DNA of 33,154 nt from Bryobacterales bacterium (GTDB lineage: Bacteria > Acidobacteriota > Terriglobia > Bryobacterales > Bryobacteraceae), in the NCBI GenBank assembly GCA_016789755.1, contig JAEUQG010000346.1, positions 1 through 33,154 of the forward strand, written 5' to 3'. The position numbers and the translations under genes were made by a program. Shown here piece after piece: positions 1 to 8,059 of the stretch. Position 1 is the first letter of the stretch. The number at the start of each line of letters is the position of its first letter. Below the pieces are notes generated by a model that searched no databases, was not told where the DNA came from, and saw nothing but the letters and a program-made list of their open reading frames with translations.

Positions 1-140
1 ACCCGGCGCGTTGTGCGGGCGTGTTGCTAAAAAGCGTACTCAGCAGCCCGCCCCCCCCCCGGGGCGTGGCCCCCAGCATGTCACGGAACTCGCCTGCCGC
101 CGCTAGACCCGGCGCTTTGTGCCGGCCGGTTGCTCAAAAA
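1..140. repeat. Imperfect direct repeat flanking the receptor gene's 3' end
   Basis: Positions 1-33 and 107-140 are about 85% alike: both begin ACCCGGCGC and end GTTGCT(C)AAAAA. The right copy contains the stop codon and last codons of the receptor gene on the minus strand. The left copy lies downstream of it. A run of ten C (51-60) followed by four G lies between them. The left copy may be the tail of a second, similar gene lying outside the window, or a duplicated terminator-like segment; the window edge prevents a decision. Confidence 0.5.
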
Positions 141-3100
141 ATGAAACGCAGCGCCAACTGTACCTCCCTCGGTTTCGGATTGAACGCCGTGGCCGTCACC
201 ACTCCGAACGTCGCCGAATTGAGCGCCCGCCCCGGCGTATCGAACGTCGGCGTATTGGTCAGATTGAACGCCTCCGCCCGGAATTGCACCGACATCCGCT
301 CCTTGATGGCGAAGTTCTTGAATAGCGATAGATCGAGATTGAAGAGATTGTCGCTCGATAGGTCCGGCAAAGTGCGAGCCACATTGCCGAACGTATACGC
401 AAGGGGCTGCGAAAAGGCCGATTGATTGAACCAACGGTCGATGGTCGGATTGCCGATCTTTGCCGATGCCCCGGGCACAACGTCGGGCCGGTTGCCCCCG
501 CCTGCCACCGTCGCCGACAGCGAAACCGGAGTCCCGCTTTCCAGCGTCTGGATCGCGTTCAACTGCCACCCGCCGATGAGAAACTTCGACACCGCCGGGC
601 CATTCTTGCCGAACGGCAGCGCCCACAAAGCGCTCACCACCATTCGCTGCGGCACGTCCTGCGCGCTCTTGCTGCGCTCAGCCCGCAGATTGTTCCAGTT
701 CTGCGGCCCCGTCACCACCGCCGCCCCCGGCCGGATCTGTCCCGTGTTCGCCCCATCGTCCAGCAACTTCGACGCCGTGTAGGCCAGCAAAACCGAAAAA
801 CCGCTCGAAAAACGCTTCTCCACCTTCACCGCCAACCCGTGGTAAATCGAGTTATTCAGGAACGAGTATCCCCCATTCACTCCCGTGAACTGCGGGAACG
901 GCATCAGACTCTGCGACCGTGTGATCGTCGGCCCGCTCAACGGCCCCGTCGTGATAATGCCCTGAAACGGATTCGCCACCGTTTGCGCCAGCGTGGCGCC
1001 GCGGGCAAAATCGGCGTCGGAAAGGAAATTCAACGTGCGAGCCCCCGCAAACAGACGCACACCATGGTTGCCCACCCATCCTGCCTCCAACAACCAGTTG
1101 TTCCACGGCTGATGCTGAATCGTGAAGTTCCACTGCTGCGTGTATCCGCGGCTCACGTTGCGAAGCTGGCCATCCACCGAAGTGCCGACCCCCGTCAGCG
1201 CCCCCTGCGAACTGCCCGTCGGAGGAATCAGCCCGTTCGGGAAGGGATTGCTCAGCCTGTCCTGCGGAGTCAACCCGCCGTCCAGGCTCGCCACGAACGG
1301 CGTGTCCTGCGTGTAGCCGGTCCGCGGCAACGTGACCGTTACAGGGATGTACATAATGCCATATCCGCCGCGCACCACCGTCTTCGATGTGGCCTGGTAG
1401 GCGAACCCGAACCGCGGCCCGAAGTTGTTGTAGGTTGTGTTCGTCAGGCTGCGGCTCGCCCCGTTCACTCCCGGAAATGTGAGTCCGCCTCGCAAGGTCA
1501 GCCCCGGCGCCCGCAGCGGAGAGGCAACATCGGGATCGAAATTCGTCAGAACGTTGTAGCGGTCCGTCGGCGGTGCTTCCACTTCCCACCGCATCCCCAG
1601 ATTCAACGTCAGCCGCCGCGAAACCTTCCAATCGTCCTGCACAAACAACGCATGATACTTCACGCTCGCTGTTCCGTCCGTCTGCAAACGCGCATAGGCG
1701 CTCGCCGGTGTCCCCAACAGGAAGGAGGCCACGCCGAAGCCCGCCGTCGCCGTCGCCTGCAAGGGGTTCGGCCCCTGCGTGAAGTTGCGGTTGAACGTGT
1801 AGTTCCCAACCGAGTATTCACGCCCATAATCGTTCGCCGCGTAGAAGCGGTTTTCATAGCCCGTCTTGATCGTATGGGTGTTCGTGATCTTGGTGACGGC
1901 AACCGAAGCAAGCGTCGTGTTCGATGGCCCGCCTCGCGAAGCGATCGCGCCGATCAGCGCCGCGTCTCCAATGTTGATGTACGGGAACCGCCCCGTGTCC
2001 GCGCCCTTGCCCACATAGCTGATGCGCTTGAAAGCCTCCGGCATCCCCAGCGAGGTGATATCGAAGCCTTCGCTCGGCGTGAAGAAATGCTCGTTCTCCC
2101 GGTTGAATCCGGCTTTCGCTTCGATCAACAGCGTCGGCGAGATCGTGTCCGTGTAGTTCAGCGACATGCTGTTGCGCGGAATCAGCACGGCCCGTCCATC
2201 GGGCTCGGCCGGCGTATTCCACATCCGCGCGAATTGCCAGTCCAGATCGTCCCACGTATAACGCGCGCCCAGCCGCCGCGAGGAACTGATGTTGTAGTCC
2301 ACCTTGCCCGTAATCGCGTCCCGGTCGATCGGCCCCGGCCCCTGCAGAAACAGGTTCTGCGCCTGCGTGAACTGCTGCCCCGTCATGTTCGGCAGTGGAT
2401 AATAAGTCAGCACGTTGCGGCTCACCGGATCGATGCGCGACGAAGGAACCACATTCCCCGCAAACGGCGTGCGCACAAAGCCTCCGCTCCCGTTCGAACG
2501 CGTCGTCGTCGGATCGTAAATCGAAATCAGATCCCCCGTCCGGTTCAGCGTCCGCGAAAAATCCCCCGCCCGCTCCAGCGCCGTCGGGCTCGTCACCGTC
2601 GACTGGCTCAGCCGCCGCTCCCGGAATCCATCGTAATTGAAGAAAAAGAATAACCGGTCGCGCTTGATCGGCCCGCCCAACGTCCCGCCAAACTGGTTGT
2701 ACGAAAGGGCTCCTAATTTCCGCCCCGCCCGATTGCTGAAAAAATCGTTAGCGTTCAAATTGTCATTGCGCAGAAACTCGAACAGGTTGCCGTGGAATTC
2801 ATTCGTCCCGCCCTTGCTCACGATGCTGATGATGCCTCCCGCCGTACGCCCAAACTCCGCCGACATGGCGTTCGTCAGCACTTTGAACTCCTGCGTCGAA
2901 TCGATCGAGAGAAACGTCTGCGTTCCGGCCACCGTCACCTTCTCGCTCGCAATGCCGTCCACCAGGAATCCATTGGCCAGCGGCGGACCGCCGCCGATGC
3001 TCACCGCCGCCAGACGCCAGCTCGACAATACCTGCCCGCCAAAGTACCCGATGCCGCGTACCGTCGGTATCAGATTCGCCAGCCCCAGCGGATTCCGCCC

Positions 3101-3538
3101 GTTCAACGGAAGCTCTTCCACTTTCCGCTGATCCATCACCGTGCCTAGCGAAGACGTGTTCGGCTCGAGCAACGGTGTCCCGCCCTGCACTTCCACAACC
3201 TCCGTCAGCGAACCGACGTCCAACACTACGGGCACAGCCAGCGAACGGTCCGCTTCGACCACAATTCCTTCGCGCCGGAAGCCTTTGAACCCCTGCTGTT
3301 GCACGTCCACGTTATACGTGCCCGGCTGCACCACAAGGAATCGGAAATCTCCGCTCTCGCCCGTCGAAGCGGAGCGCTGAAGACCCGTGGCGGCATTCGA
3401 GAGCCGCACCTGCACATTCGGAATGGCCGCGCCCGTCGAATCGGTGACGGTCCCGGTCACGGTGCCGTAGATCTGTTGCGCCACGGCGCAGCCCGCGCCG
3501 ATAGTCAGGAACACAAGAATAGCCCGGATACGTTGCAT
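134..3538 (-). CDS. Oar-like TonB-dependent receptor with carboxypeptidase-regulatory-like domain
   Basis: A 1134-residue outer-membrane protein. A signal peptide covers about residues 1-20 (hydrophobic core ending AVAQ). A carboxypeptidase-regulatory-like beta-sandwich follows at about 24-105 (GTVTGTVTDSTGAAIPNVQV, then a PGTYNVDV stretch). A plug region with VEELPLNGRNP and an FLVDG segment lies at about 120-235, and the rest is a long beta-barrel rich in aromatic and Asn-Tyr strands. The last residues are LALRFIF, a terminal aromatic as expected for insertion by the BAM machinery. In Acidobacteriota such proteins form large paralogous families thought to import oligomeric or peptide/glycan substrates; the substrate here is unknown. 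The ATG at 3538 follows a GA-rich segment (AGAGGG) and a good sigma-70 promoter. It diverges from a sulfatase gene, which may be functionally linked. Confidence 0.93.
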   Translation of the reverse strand: MQRIRAILVFLTIGAGCAVAQQIYGTVTGTVTDSTGAAIPNVQVRLSNAATGLQRSASTGESGDFRFLVVQPGTYNVDVQQQGFKGFRREGIVVEADRSLAVPVVLDVGSLTEVVEVQGGTPLLEPNTSSLGTVMDQRKVEELPLNGRNPLGLANLIPTVRGIGYFGGQVLSSWRLAAVSIGGGPPLANGFLVDGIASEKVTVAGTQTFLSIDSTQEFKVLTNAMSAEFGRTAGGIISIVSKGGTNEFHGNLFEFLRNDNLNANDFFSNRAGRKLGALSYNQFGGTLGGPIKRDRLFFFFNYDGFRERRLSQSTVTSPTALERAGDFSRTLNRTGDLISIYDPTTTRSNGSGGFVRTPFAGNVVPSSRIDPVSRNVLTYYPLPNMTGQQFTQAQNLFLQGPGPIDRDAITGKVDYNISSSRRLGARYTWDDLDWQFARMWNTPAEPDGRAVLIPRNSMSLNYTDTISPTLLIEAKAGFNRENEHFFTPSEGFDITSLGMPEAFKRISYVGKGADTGRFPYINIGDAALIGAIASRGGPSNTTLASVAVTKITNTHTIKTGYENRFYAANDYGREYSVGNYTFNRNFTQGPNPLQATATAGFGVASFLLGTPASAYARLQTDGTASVKYHALFVQDDWKVSRRLTLNLGMRWEVEAPPTDRYNVLTNFDPDVASPLRAPGLTLRGGLTFPGVNGASRSLTNTTYNNFGPRFGFAYQATSKTVVRGGYGIMYIPVTVTLPRTGYTQDTPFVASLDGGLTPQDRLSNPFPNGLIPPTGSSQGALTGVGTSVDGQLRNVSRGYTQQWNFTIQHQPWNNWLLEAGWVGNHGVRLFAGARTLNFLSDADFARGATLAQTVANPFQGIITTGPLSGPTITRSQSLMPFPQFTGVNGGYSFLNNSIYHGLAVKVEKRFSSGFSVLLAYTASKLLDDGANTGQIRPGAAVVTGPQNWNNLRAERSKSAQDVPQRMVVSALWALPFGKNGPAVSKFLIGGWQLNAIQTLESGTPVSLSATVAGGGNRPDVVPGASAKIGNPTIDRWFNQSAFSQPLAYTFGNVARTLPDLSSDNLFNLDLSLFKNFAIKERMSVQFRAEAFNLTNTPTFDTPGRALNSATFGVVTATAFNPKPREVQLALRFIF

Positions 3539-3567
3539 AGCCCTCTTTCCCTCGGTGAATCATGTCG

Positions 3568-3596
3568 AGTATATGTGCGCGCCCGCGCGGCGTCAA
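3568..3596 (-). promoter_or_regulatory. Sigma-70-type promoter of the receptor gene
   Basis: On the minus strand TTGACG (3596-3591) and TATACT (3573-3568) are separated by exactly 17 bases. That is five of six matches to each consensus box. Transcription would begin near 3561, giving a leader of about 22 bases before the ATG at 3538. Confidence 0.65.
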
Positions 3597-3604
3597 CCGG
3601 TAGC

Positions 3605-3631
3605 CGATTCTGGCGATTCTGGCGATTCTGA
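3605..3631. repeat. Three tandem 9-bp repeats in the divergent control region
   Basis: CGATTCTGG occurs at 3605-3613 and 3614-3622 and, with a final A, at 3623-3631. The array sits between the receptor promoter's -35 box (3591-3596) and the likely sulfatase promoter. It could bind a shared regulator of both genes, or be a simple slippage repeat. Confidence 0.55.
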
Positions 3632-3639
3632 AACCTTCC

Positions 3640-3667
3640 TTGCCCCCTCGCAACACGCTTTGATAGT
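3640..3667 (+). promoter_or_regulatory. Possible sulfatase promoter, near-leaderless
   Basis: TTGCCC (3640-3645) and GATAGT (3662-3667) have a 16-base spacer and four of six matches each. If used, transcription would start within a few bases of the ATG at 3677, which also lacks a visible Shine-Dalgarno sequence. Confidence 0.3.
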
Positions 3668-3676
3668 GTGCCATTC

Positions 3677-5083
3677 ATGCCCACTTCCCGGCGGACGTTT
3701 CTCCAATCGGCAGCACTCGCTTCTCCCCTTACGGCACAGGCGCCACGTCCGAATCTCCTGTTCATACAAACCGACGACCAGCGGTTCGATGACCTCGGCT
3801 GCTACGGCAACTCCGTGATCCGCACCCCCCACATCGACCGCTTGGCCGCCGAAGGAGTGCGGCTTCGCAACCACTTCGTGACCACCGCCATCTGCTGCTG
3901 CAGCCGGGCCTCCGTGCTCACCGGCCAACATATGCTGCGCCATGGCATTCGCGATTTCGAAACTCCGCTCAGCGCTGCACAGTTCCACGAAACCTACCCC
4001 GCCATCTTACGCCGCAATGGCTACCGCACTGCCTTCCTCGGCAAATATGCGATCGGCCGGCCCGACGAGTCCATCCGCCATTTGTCCCTGCCCGCCTCAC
4101 AGTTCGATTTCTGGTTCGGCTTTCCCCAGTCCATCAACTTCAAACAGTCCGAACGCGGCCAAACTCGCCATCTCACACCGCTCATGACCGAAAAGGCCGT
4201 CCAGTTTCTGGAATCCACCCCGGCTAACCAGCCTTTTTGCCTCTCGCTCAACTTCAAAGAACCCCACGGCCCCTGGAACTTCTTCGATCCCGACCGCCGC
4301 GACCTGTACAAAAACGCCGCCATCTCCCCGCCGGCTACATACACCAGAGAGGCCTTCGAGGCCCTCCCCGCGTTCCTGCGCACCGGGCTCAACGGCAACA
4401 AAGAAGGACGCTGGCCGCAAAACGCCGCCGAAGCTTTCCTCGACGACGCCCGCACTTGCTACCACCTGGTCACCGGCGTGGATGACGCCGTGGGCAAGGT
4501 AATGGAAGCGCTCCGGCGCACGGGAGCCGACAGCAACACTGTGGTCATCTTCACTTCCGACAACGGATCCATGCGCGGCGCACACGGACTCCACGGAAAG
4601 TGGATTGCCTACGAGGAATCCATCCGCGTCCCCATGATCGTACGCGATCCGCGGCTGCGGCCTGCCCTGCGCGGCGGCGTCCGCCGGCAGATGACATTGA
4701 ACATCGATATCGCGCCGACCCTGCTCGCCTTGGCCGGCATCGCCGCGCCACCGCTCATGCAAGGGCGCAATCTCATGCCCGTCGTCACCGGCGCCAATGC
4801 GGCATGGAGGGAAGACTGGTTCTACGAGCACACCTACAACACACCGCCCTCGCGCCTTCCCATCCCCTCCTGCGAAGCACTCCGCACAAGGCGCTGGAAG
4901 TATGTACGGTACACCTCGCCCAACCCCGCCTTCGAACAGCTCTTCGACCTGCAGACAGACCCCGGCGAGCGCCGTAACCTCGCCCCCCTCACCGCCCACA
5001 AACCGCTGCTCGAGCGCCTGCGCCTGCGCTGCGAACAATCCAAGCGCGAAGCCGCCTCCTCACCTTCCCCCCTCTCCCGATAA
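3677..5083 (+). CDS. Tat-exported sulfatase (alkaline-phosphatase fold)
   Basis: A 468-residue family S1-type sulfatase that would hydrolyse sulfate esters, probably on sulfated glycans, in the periplasm. The N-terminus SRRTFLQSAALAS is a twin-arginine leader. The metal ligands are visible as TDDQ (Asp33, Asp34) and FTSDNGS, followed by HGLHGKW. The formylglycine site reads CCCSRAS, with the predicted modified Cys at residue 73. The usual Pro or Ala at +2 is Cys75, so the motif departs from C-x-P/A-x-R although Ser76 and Arg77 are kept. I chose the ATG at 3677 over a GTG at 3668 because it places the twin arginines at residues 5-6. It diverges from the TonB-dependent receptor, suggesting a capture-and-desulfate pair. 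No sulfatase-maturing enzyme is in the window. Confidence 0.9.
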   Translation: MPTSRRTFLQSAALASPLTAQAPRPNLLFIQTDDQRFDDLGCYGNSVIRTPHIDRLAAEGVRLRNHFVTTAICCCSRASVLTGQHMLRHGIRDFETPLSAAQFHETYPAILRRNGYRTAFLGKYAIGRPDESIRHLSLPASQFDFWFGFPQSINFKQSERGQTRHLTPLMTEKAVQFLESTPANQPFCLSLNFKEPHGPWNFFDPDRRDLYKNAAISPPATYTREAFEALPAFLRTGLNGNKEGRWPQNAAEAFLDDARTCYHLVTGVDDAVGKVMEALRRTGADSNTVVIFTSDNGSMRGAHGLHGKWIAYEESIRVPMIVRDPRLRPALRGGVRRQMTLNIDIAPTLLALAGIAAPPLMQGRNLMPVVTGANAAWREDWFYEHTYNTPPSRLPIPSCEALRTRRWKYVRYTSPNPAFEQLFDLQTDPGERRNLAPLTAHKPLLERLRLRCEQSKREAASSPSPLSR

Positions 5084-5097
5084 GAACTCTAGGTACC

Positions 5098-5148
5098 CTG
5101 CCACCGCAAGGCAGTCACCCACAGCGAGCGGTAGCTTCCACTGGAAGC
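5098..5148 (+). terminator. Two small hairpins after the sulfatase gene
   Basis: CTGCC (5098-5102) pairs with GGCAG (5110-5114), and GCTTCC (5134-5139) pairs with GGAAGC (5143-5148). Neither is followed by a T-run. They may end the sulfatase transcript or shape the leader of the next gene. Confidence 0.25.
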
Positions 5149-5182
5149 CCCCAACAAATTGTGGTTATATAGTAGAGTCACG

Positions 5183-5190
5183 AAAGGAGG
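5183..5190 (+). promoter_or_regulatory. Strong Shine-Dalgarno that supports an ATC start
   Basis: AAAGGAGG ends 9 bases before the ATC codon at 5200. It is a near-perfect ribosome-binding site in a region where most genes have weak ones. No ATG, GTG, TTG or CTG lies in frame between the upstream stop (TAG at 5173) and the GTG at 5251. Confidence 0.7.
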
Positions 5191-5199
5191 GAATTCGCC

Positions 5200-5970
5200 A
5201 TCGTTAAAGTCTGCGCACTCGCCAGCAGCAGTTCCGGCAATTCCGTCTACGTGGCCACCTCCCGTACCCGCATCCTCATCGATGCCGGGCTCAGCCGCCG
5301 CGAAACCTTTCAACGCATCGTCAACATCGGTGAGGATCCCGAAAAGCTGGACGCCATTCTCCTCACCCATGAGCATTCCGACCATGTGGCTGGACTGCTC
5401 CCCATCGGGCGAAAACTCCATATCCCCATCTACGCTTCCCGCCTCACCGCACAGTCCATCGCCTGGGATAACTACTCGCCGAACCTGGAGACGTTTCAGG
5501 CCGGAACATCCTTTACCGTTGGCGACATCGAGGTACAGAGTTTCTCCATTCCCCACGACGCGGTCGACCCCGTCGGCTTCACCCTCCGCTCACAGGGCGT
5601 GAAAATCGGGATCGCTACCGACCTGGGCTATCTCCCCGACTCCATCCATTTCCATCTGCGCGGGACCCACTGTCTGCTGCTCGAATCCAATCACGACCTG
5701 GACATGCTCAAAGTCGGCCCTTACCCCTGGAGCGTCAAGCAGCGCGTGATGAGCCGCCGCGGCCACCTCTCCAACGATGTCGTCTCCCAGTTCATCCAGG
5801 AACACCTGGACTCCTCGGTCGCAACTCTTATGCTCGGCCACTTGTCCGAGCACAACAACCACCCGGAGATTGTCCGCCTCACCGCCGCCCAGGCCATCGA
5901 GGGACGCCGCCACGCGGCAAATCTCGTCGTGCTCGACCCCGGCAAGCAAAGCGAAGCCTTCGTCTACTAA
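5200..5970 (+). CDS. MBL-fold metallohydrolase, WalJ/YycJ-like, apparent ATC start
   Basis: A 256-residue protein if translation starts at ATC 5200. It is a metallo-beta-lactamase-fold hydrolase of the YycJ/WalJ type, presumed to bind two metal ions and act on nucleic acid. The N-terminus reads (M)VKVCALASSSSGNSVYVAT, the conserved first strand and SSSGN loop of the family, then LIDAGLSRR. The metal motif HEHSDH follows (about residue 63), then a later HNNH segment near the C-terminus. Starting at the first ordinary start codon, GTG 5251, would delete that conserved first strand, so the true start must lie upstream. Only ATC fits, with AAAGGAGG correctly placed. A sequencing error turning ATG into ATC is the main alternative. 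purB follows after 43 bases on the same strand. Confidence 0.85.
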   Translation: MVKVCALASSSSGNSVYVATSRTRILIDAGLSRRETFQRIVNIGEDPEKLDAILLTHEHSDHVAGLLPIGRKLHIPIYASRLTAQSIAWDNYSPNLETFQAGTSFTVGDIEVQSFSIPHDAVDPVGFTLRSQGVKIGIATDLGYLPDSIHFHLRGTHCLLLESNHDLDMLKVGPYPWSVKQRVMSRRGHLSNDVVSQFIQEHLDSSVATLMLGHLSEHNNHPEIVRLTAAQAIEGRRHAANLVVLDPGKQSEAFVY

Positions 5971-6013
5971 AACGCCTCACCCGCGATTCCTGATACCCTG
6001 ATCCTGTAAACCC

Positions 6014-7327
6014 ATGATTCCCCGCTATACCCGCGCCCAAATGGGCGCCATCTGGAGCGAAGACAACAAATACAAGCAATGGCTGGAAGTGGAACTCGCC
6101 GCCAGCGAGGCACTGGCCGAGATGGGCGTCGTCCCCGCCGAGGCCGCCCGCCTGCTGCGCGCCCATGCCGGCTGCACTGCCTCCCGCATTGCCGAAATCG
6201 AACGCGAAACCCGCCACGACGTCATCGCCTTTACCACCGCCGTAGCCGAGTCCATGAAAGCCGCCGGACACGGAGACGATTCCCGCTGGTTTCACTATGG
6301 CATGACCTCGAACGATGTCGTCGATACGGCTCAGGCCCTGCAGGTGAAGCAATCGGCCGCCCTCATCCGCGATCAGTTGGAGAAACTCGCCGCATCGCTC
6401 AAACGGCGCGCCTTTGAGTTCAAGGACGCCGTCCAGATCGGGCGCACCCACGGCATTCAAGCTGAGCCGGTTACCTTCGGCTGGAAGCTCGCCCTCTACT
6501 ACGACGAAATCCGCCGTAACATCGAACGGCTCGACCTTGCCGCCGCCCAGATGCGTTATGGGAAGATCAGCGGCGCTGTCGGTGTCTTCGCCCACATCGG
6601 CCCCGACGCCGAATCGCGCATCTGCGAAAAGCTGGGGCTCTTGCCCGCCCCCATCGCCTCCCAGGTCATCTCCCGCGACCGCCATGCTTCGTTCCTCTCC
6701 GCCCTGGCCCTCATTGCCGCCGCCCTCGAAAAGATCGCGCTCGAAGTCCGCCACCTCCAGCGCACTGAGGTGCGCGAGGCCAGCGAACCTTTCGCCGCCG
6801 GCCAGAAGGGTTCCTCCGCCATGCCGCACAAGAAGAATCCCATCGTGTGCGAACAGATCTGCGGACTCGCCCGCGTCGTGCGCGCCAACGTCCATCCCGC
6901 CATGGAAGACATCGCCCTTTGGCACGAACGCGATATCTCCCATTCTTCCGTCGAGCGCGTGGTCCTGGCCGACTCCTGCATCCTCACCGATTACCTGTTG
7001 GAAAAGACAATCTGGCTGATCGATAACATGCGGGTCTTCCCGGATCGCATGCGCCGCAACCTGGACCTGACCAAAGGTCTCGTCTTCTCCGGCCAGTTGC
7101 TGCTCGACCTGGCGGCCGCCGGAATGCTCCGCGAGGACGCCTACCGCCTGGTCCAGCGCCACGCCATGCACTGCTGGGAAACCGATGGCGATTTCCGCGC
7201 CGCCGTTTCCGCTGACCCAGAGATCAGTGCCTGTCTGACGCGCGACCAGTTGGACCGGACCTTCGCCCTCGACCGTCAGCTTGGCAACATTAACACTATC
7301 TTTGATCGTGTATTCGGAACCCCTTAA
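6014..7327 (+). CDS. purB: Adenylosuccinate lyase
   Basis: A 437-residue enzyme that eliminates fumarate from SAICAR and from adenylosuccinate, serving the late IMP pathway and AMP synthesis in the cytoplasm. The N-terminus IPRYTRAQMGAIWSEDNKY is typical of the PurB subfamily with IWS. Conserved region 1 is TSNDVVDTA, region 2 is GRTHGIQAEPVTFG with the catalytic His. The signature GSSAMPHKKNP lies near residue 267 and carries the mobile catalytic Ser loop. Length and all active-site blocks match the family. It follows the MBL-fold gene by 43 bases and may share its transcript, although TGATACCCT lies 17-25 bases upstream of the ATG and could be a local promoter element. Confidence 0.97.
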   Translation: MIPRYTRAQMGAIWSEDNKYKQWLEVELAASEALAEMGVVPAEAARLLRAHAGCTASRIAEIERETRHDVIAFTTAVAESMKAAGHGDDSRWFHYGMTSNDVVDTAQALQVKQSAALIRDQLEKLAASLKRRAFEFKDAVQIGRTHGIQAEPVTFGWKLALYYDEIRRNIERLDLAAAQMRYGKISGAVGVFAHIGPDAESRICEKLGLLPAPIASQVISRDRHASFLSALALIAAALEKIALEVRHLQRTEVREASEPFAAGQKGSSAMPHKKNPIVCEQICGLARVVRANVHPAMEDIALWHERDISHSSVERVVLADSCILTDYLLEKTIWLIDNMRVFPDRMRRNLDLTKGLVFSGQLLLDLAAAGMLREDAYRLVQRHAMHCWETDGDFRAAVSADPEISACLTRDQLDRTFALDRQLGNINTIFDRVFGTP

Positions 7328-7424
7328 CCCTCAGAGGAGCTAAGGCATAATACACCCCAGTACTAACAGTTCTACCCCATAAGCAAACCACGTACCGTTC
7401 CTTACGCGAAGGCAAATCTCTGGG

Positions 7425-7452
7425 TTCAAAATGCCCGATTTCGGGTTACACT
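7425..7452 (+). promoter_or_regulatory. Weak candidate promoter before the receiver gene
   Basis: TTCAAA (7425-7430) and TACACT (7447-7452) are separated by 16 bases, with four of six matches each. The small palindrome CCCGATTTCGGG lies in the spacer and could be an operator. The assignment is tentative. Confidence 0.25.
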
Positions 7453-7465
7453 GCTCTTAGCTACT

Positions 7466-7942
7466 GTGAAACCGCTACTGTTCCTCACCAAGAATCAGAA
7501 GGGCAGCCGTTACGCACGCCCGATGCGGGCGACAGCCGTTTCGCTTGCCAGAGTTCTGCTGGTCAGTGGCAGCCCCACCTCCCGTCTTACCCTGCAAACC
7601 CTTTTAGAAGCAGGAGGTTACTGGGTTGACTCAGCCGCCTCCGCGGCAGAGGCCGTGTCCAAACTGGATGACCGCGAATACGAGTTGGTGCTCAGCGATT
7701 TGCACCTCGAATCCCCGGAAGCAGGGCTGCGAGTGATCGCCCACGCCCGGCGCGTTGACAATCATCCGGCTACAGCCCTCATTTCCACTCACCTCGAAGA
7801 CAGCCGCGCCGTCAGCGGGCGCACCCTGCTCATCGAACCTCAGGACGTCCCTGAACTCCTCACCAAGGTTGCCGACCTCATTTCTGATCGGGCGACACGC
7901 CGCCTGGAACGTGAACTGAAGCTCGCCGCAGCCGGTTGCTAA
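7466..7942 (+). CDS. Stand-alone response-regulator receiver-like protein, degenerate
   Basis: A 158-residue protein. About residues 28-145 show the alternating hydrophobic strands of a CheY-like receiver: VLLVSGSP, ELVLSDLHL, TALIST, RTLLIEP. The aspartate expected to accept phosphate is kept (Asp78 in LSDLHL). The acidic pair after the first strand is Ser-Gly, and the lysine normally before Pro in the fifth strand is Glu. Without the acidic pair Mg-dependent phosphorylation is doubtful, so this may be a phosphorylation-independent interaction domain. There is no output domain. The start is uncertain: GTG 7466 is used here, and ATG 7523 would remove 19 residues of an unstructured leader. It lies 138 bases after purB. 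Confidence 0.7.
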   Translation: MKPLLFLTKNQKGSRYARPMRATAVSLARVLLVSGSPTSRLTLQTLLEAGGYWVDSAASAAEAVSKLDDREYELVLSDLHLESPEAGLRVIAHARRVDNHPATALISTHLEDSRAVSGRTLLIEPQDVPELLTKVADLISDRATRRLERELKLAAAGC

Positions 7943-7974
7943 CACCCGGCTTCTCCATTTCTTCCCCTGAAAAA

Positions 7975-8010
7975 CCATGAGGCGCCATGAACGCCTTTCG
8001 GCCCCCATGA
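7975..8010. repeat. Three helically spaced CCATGA repeats
   Basis: CCATGA occurs at 7975-7980, 7985-7990 and 8005-8010, spaced 10 and 20 bases apart, each followed by a G/C-rich four-mer. They lie about 50 bases upstream of the predicted structured RNA. The spacing of whole helical turns suggests a protein-binding array. Confidence 0.4.
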
Positions 8011-8059
8011 CGCCCCACTCCCTGCCGAAGAAGCATTGGACTGGCGTAAACCCTAGAGC

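Noticed and set aside
422..2653. Long + strand open frame (743 codons) antisense to the TonB-dependent receptor
   Set aside because: It is Arg-, His- and Pro-rich with no motif, and is the mirror of a clearly coding high-GC gene.
5879..7171. 430-codon minus-strand frame across purB
   Set aside because: Gly/Asp-rich low-complexity translation, antisense to a strongly conserved enzyme.
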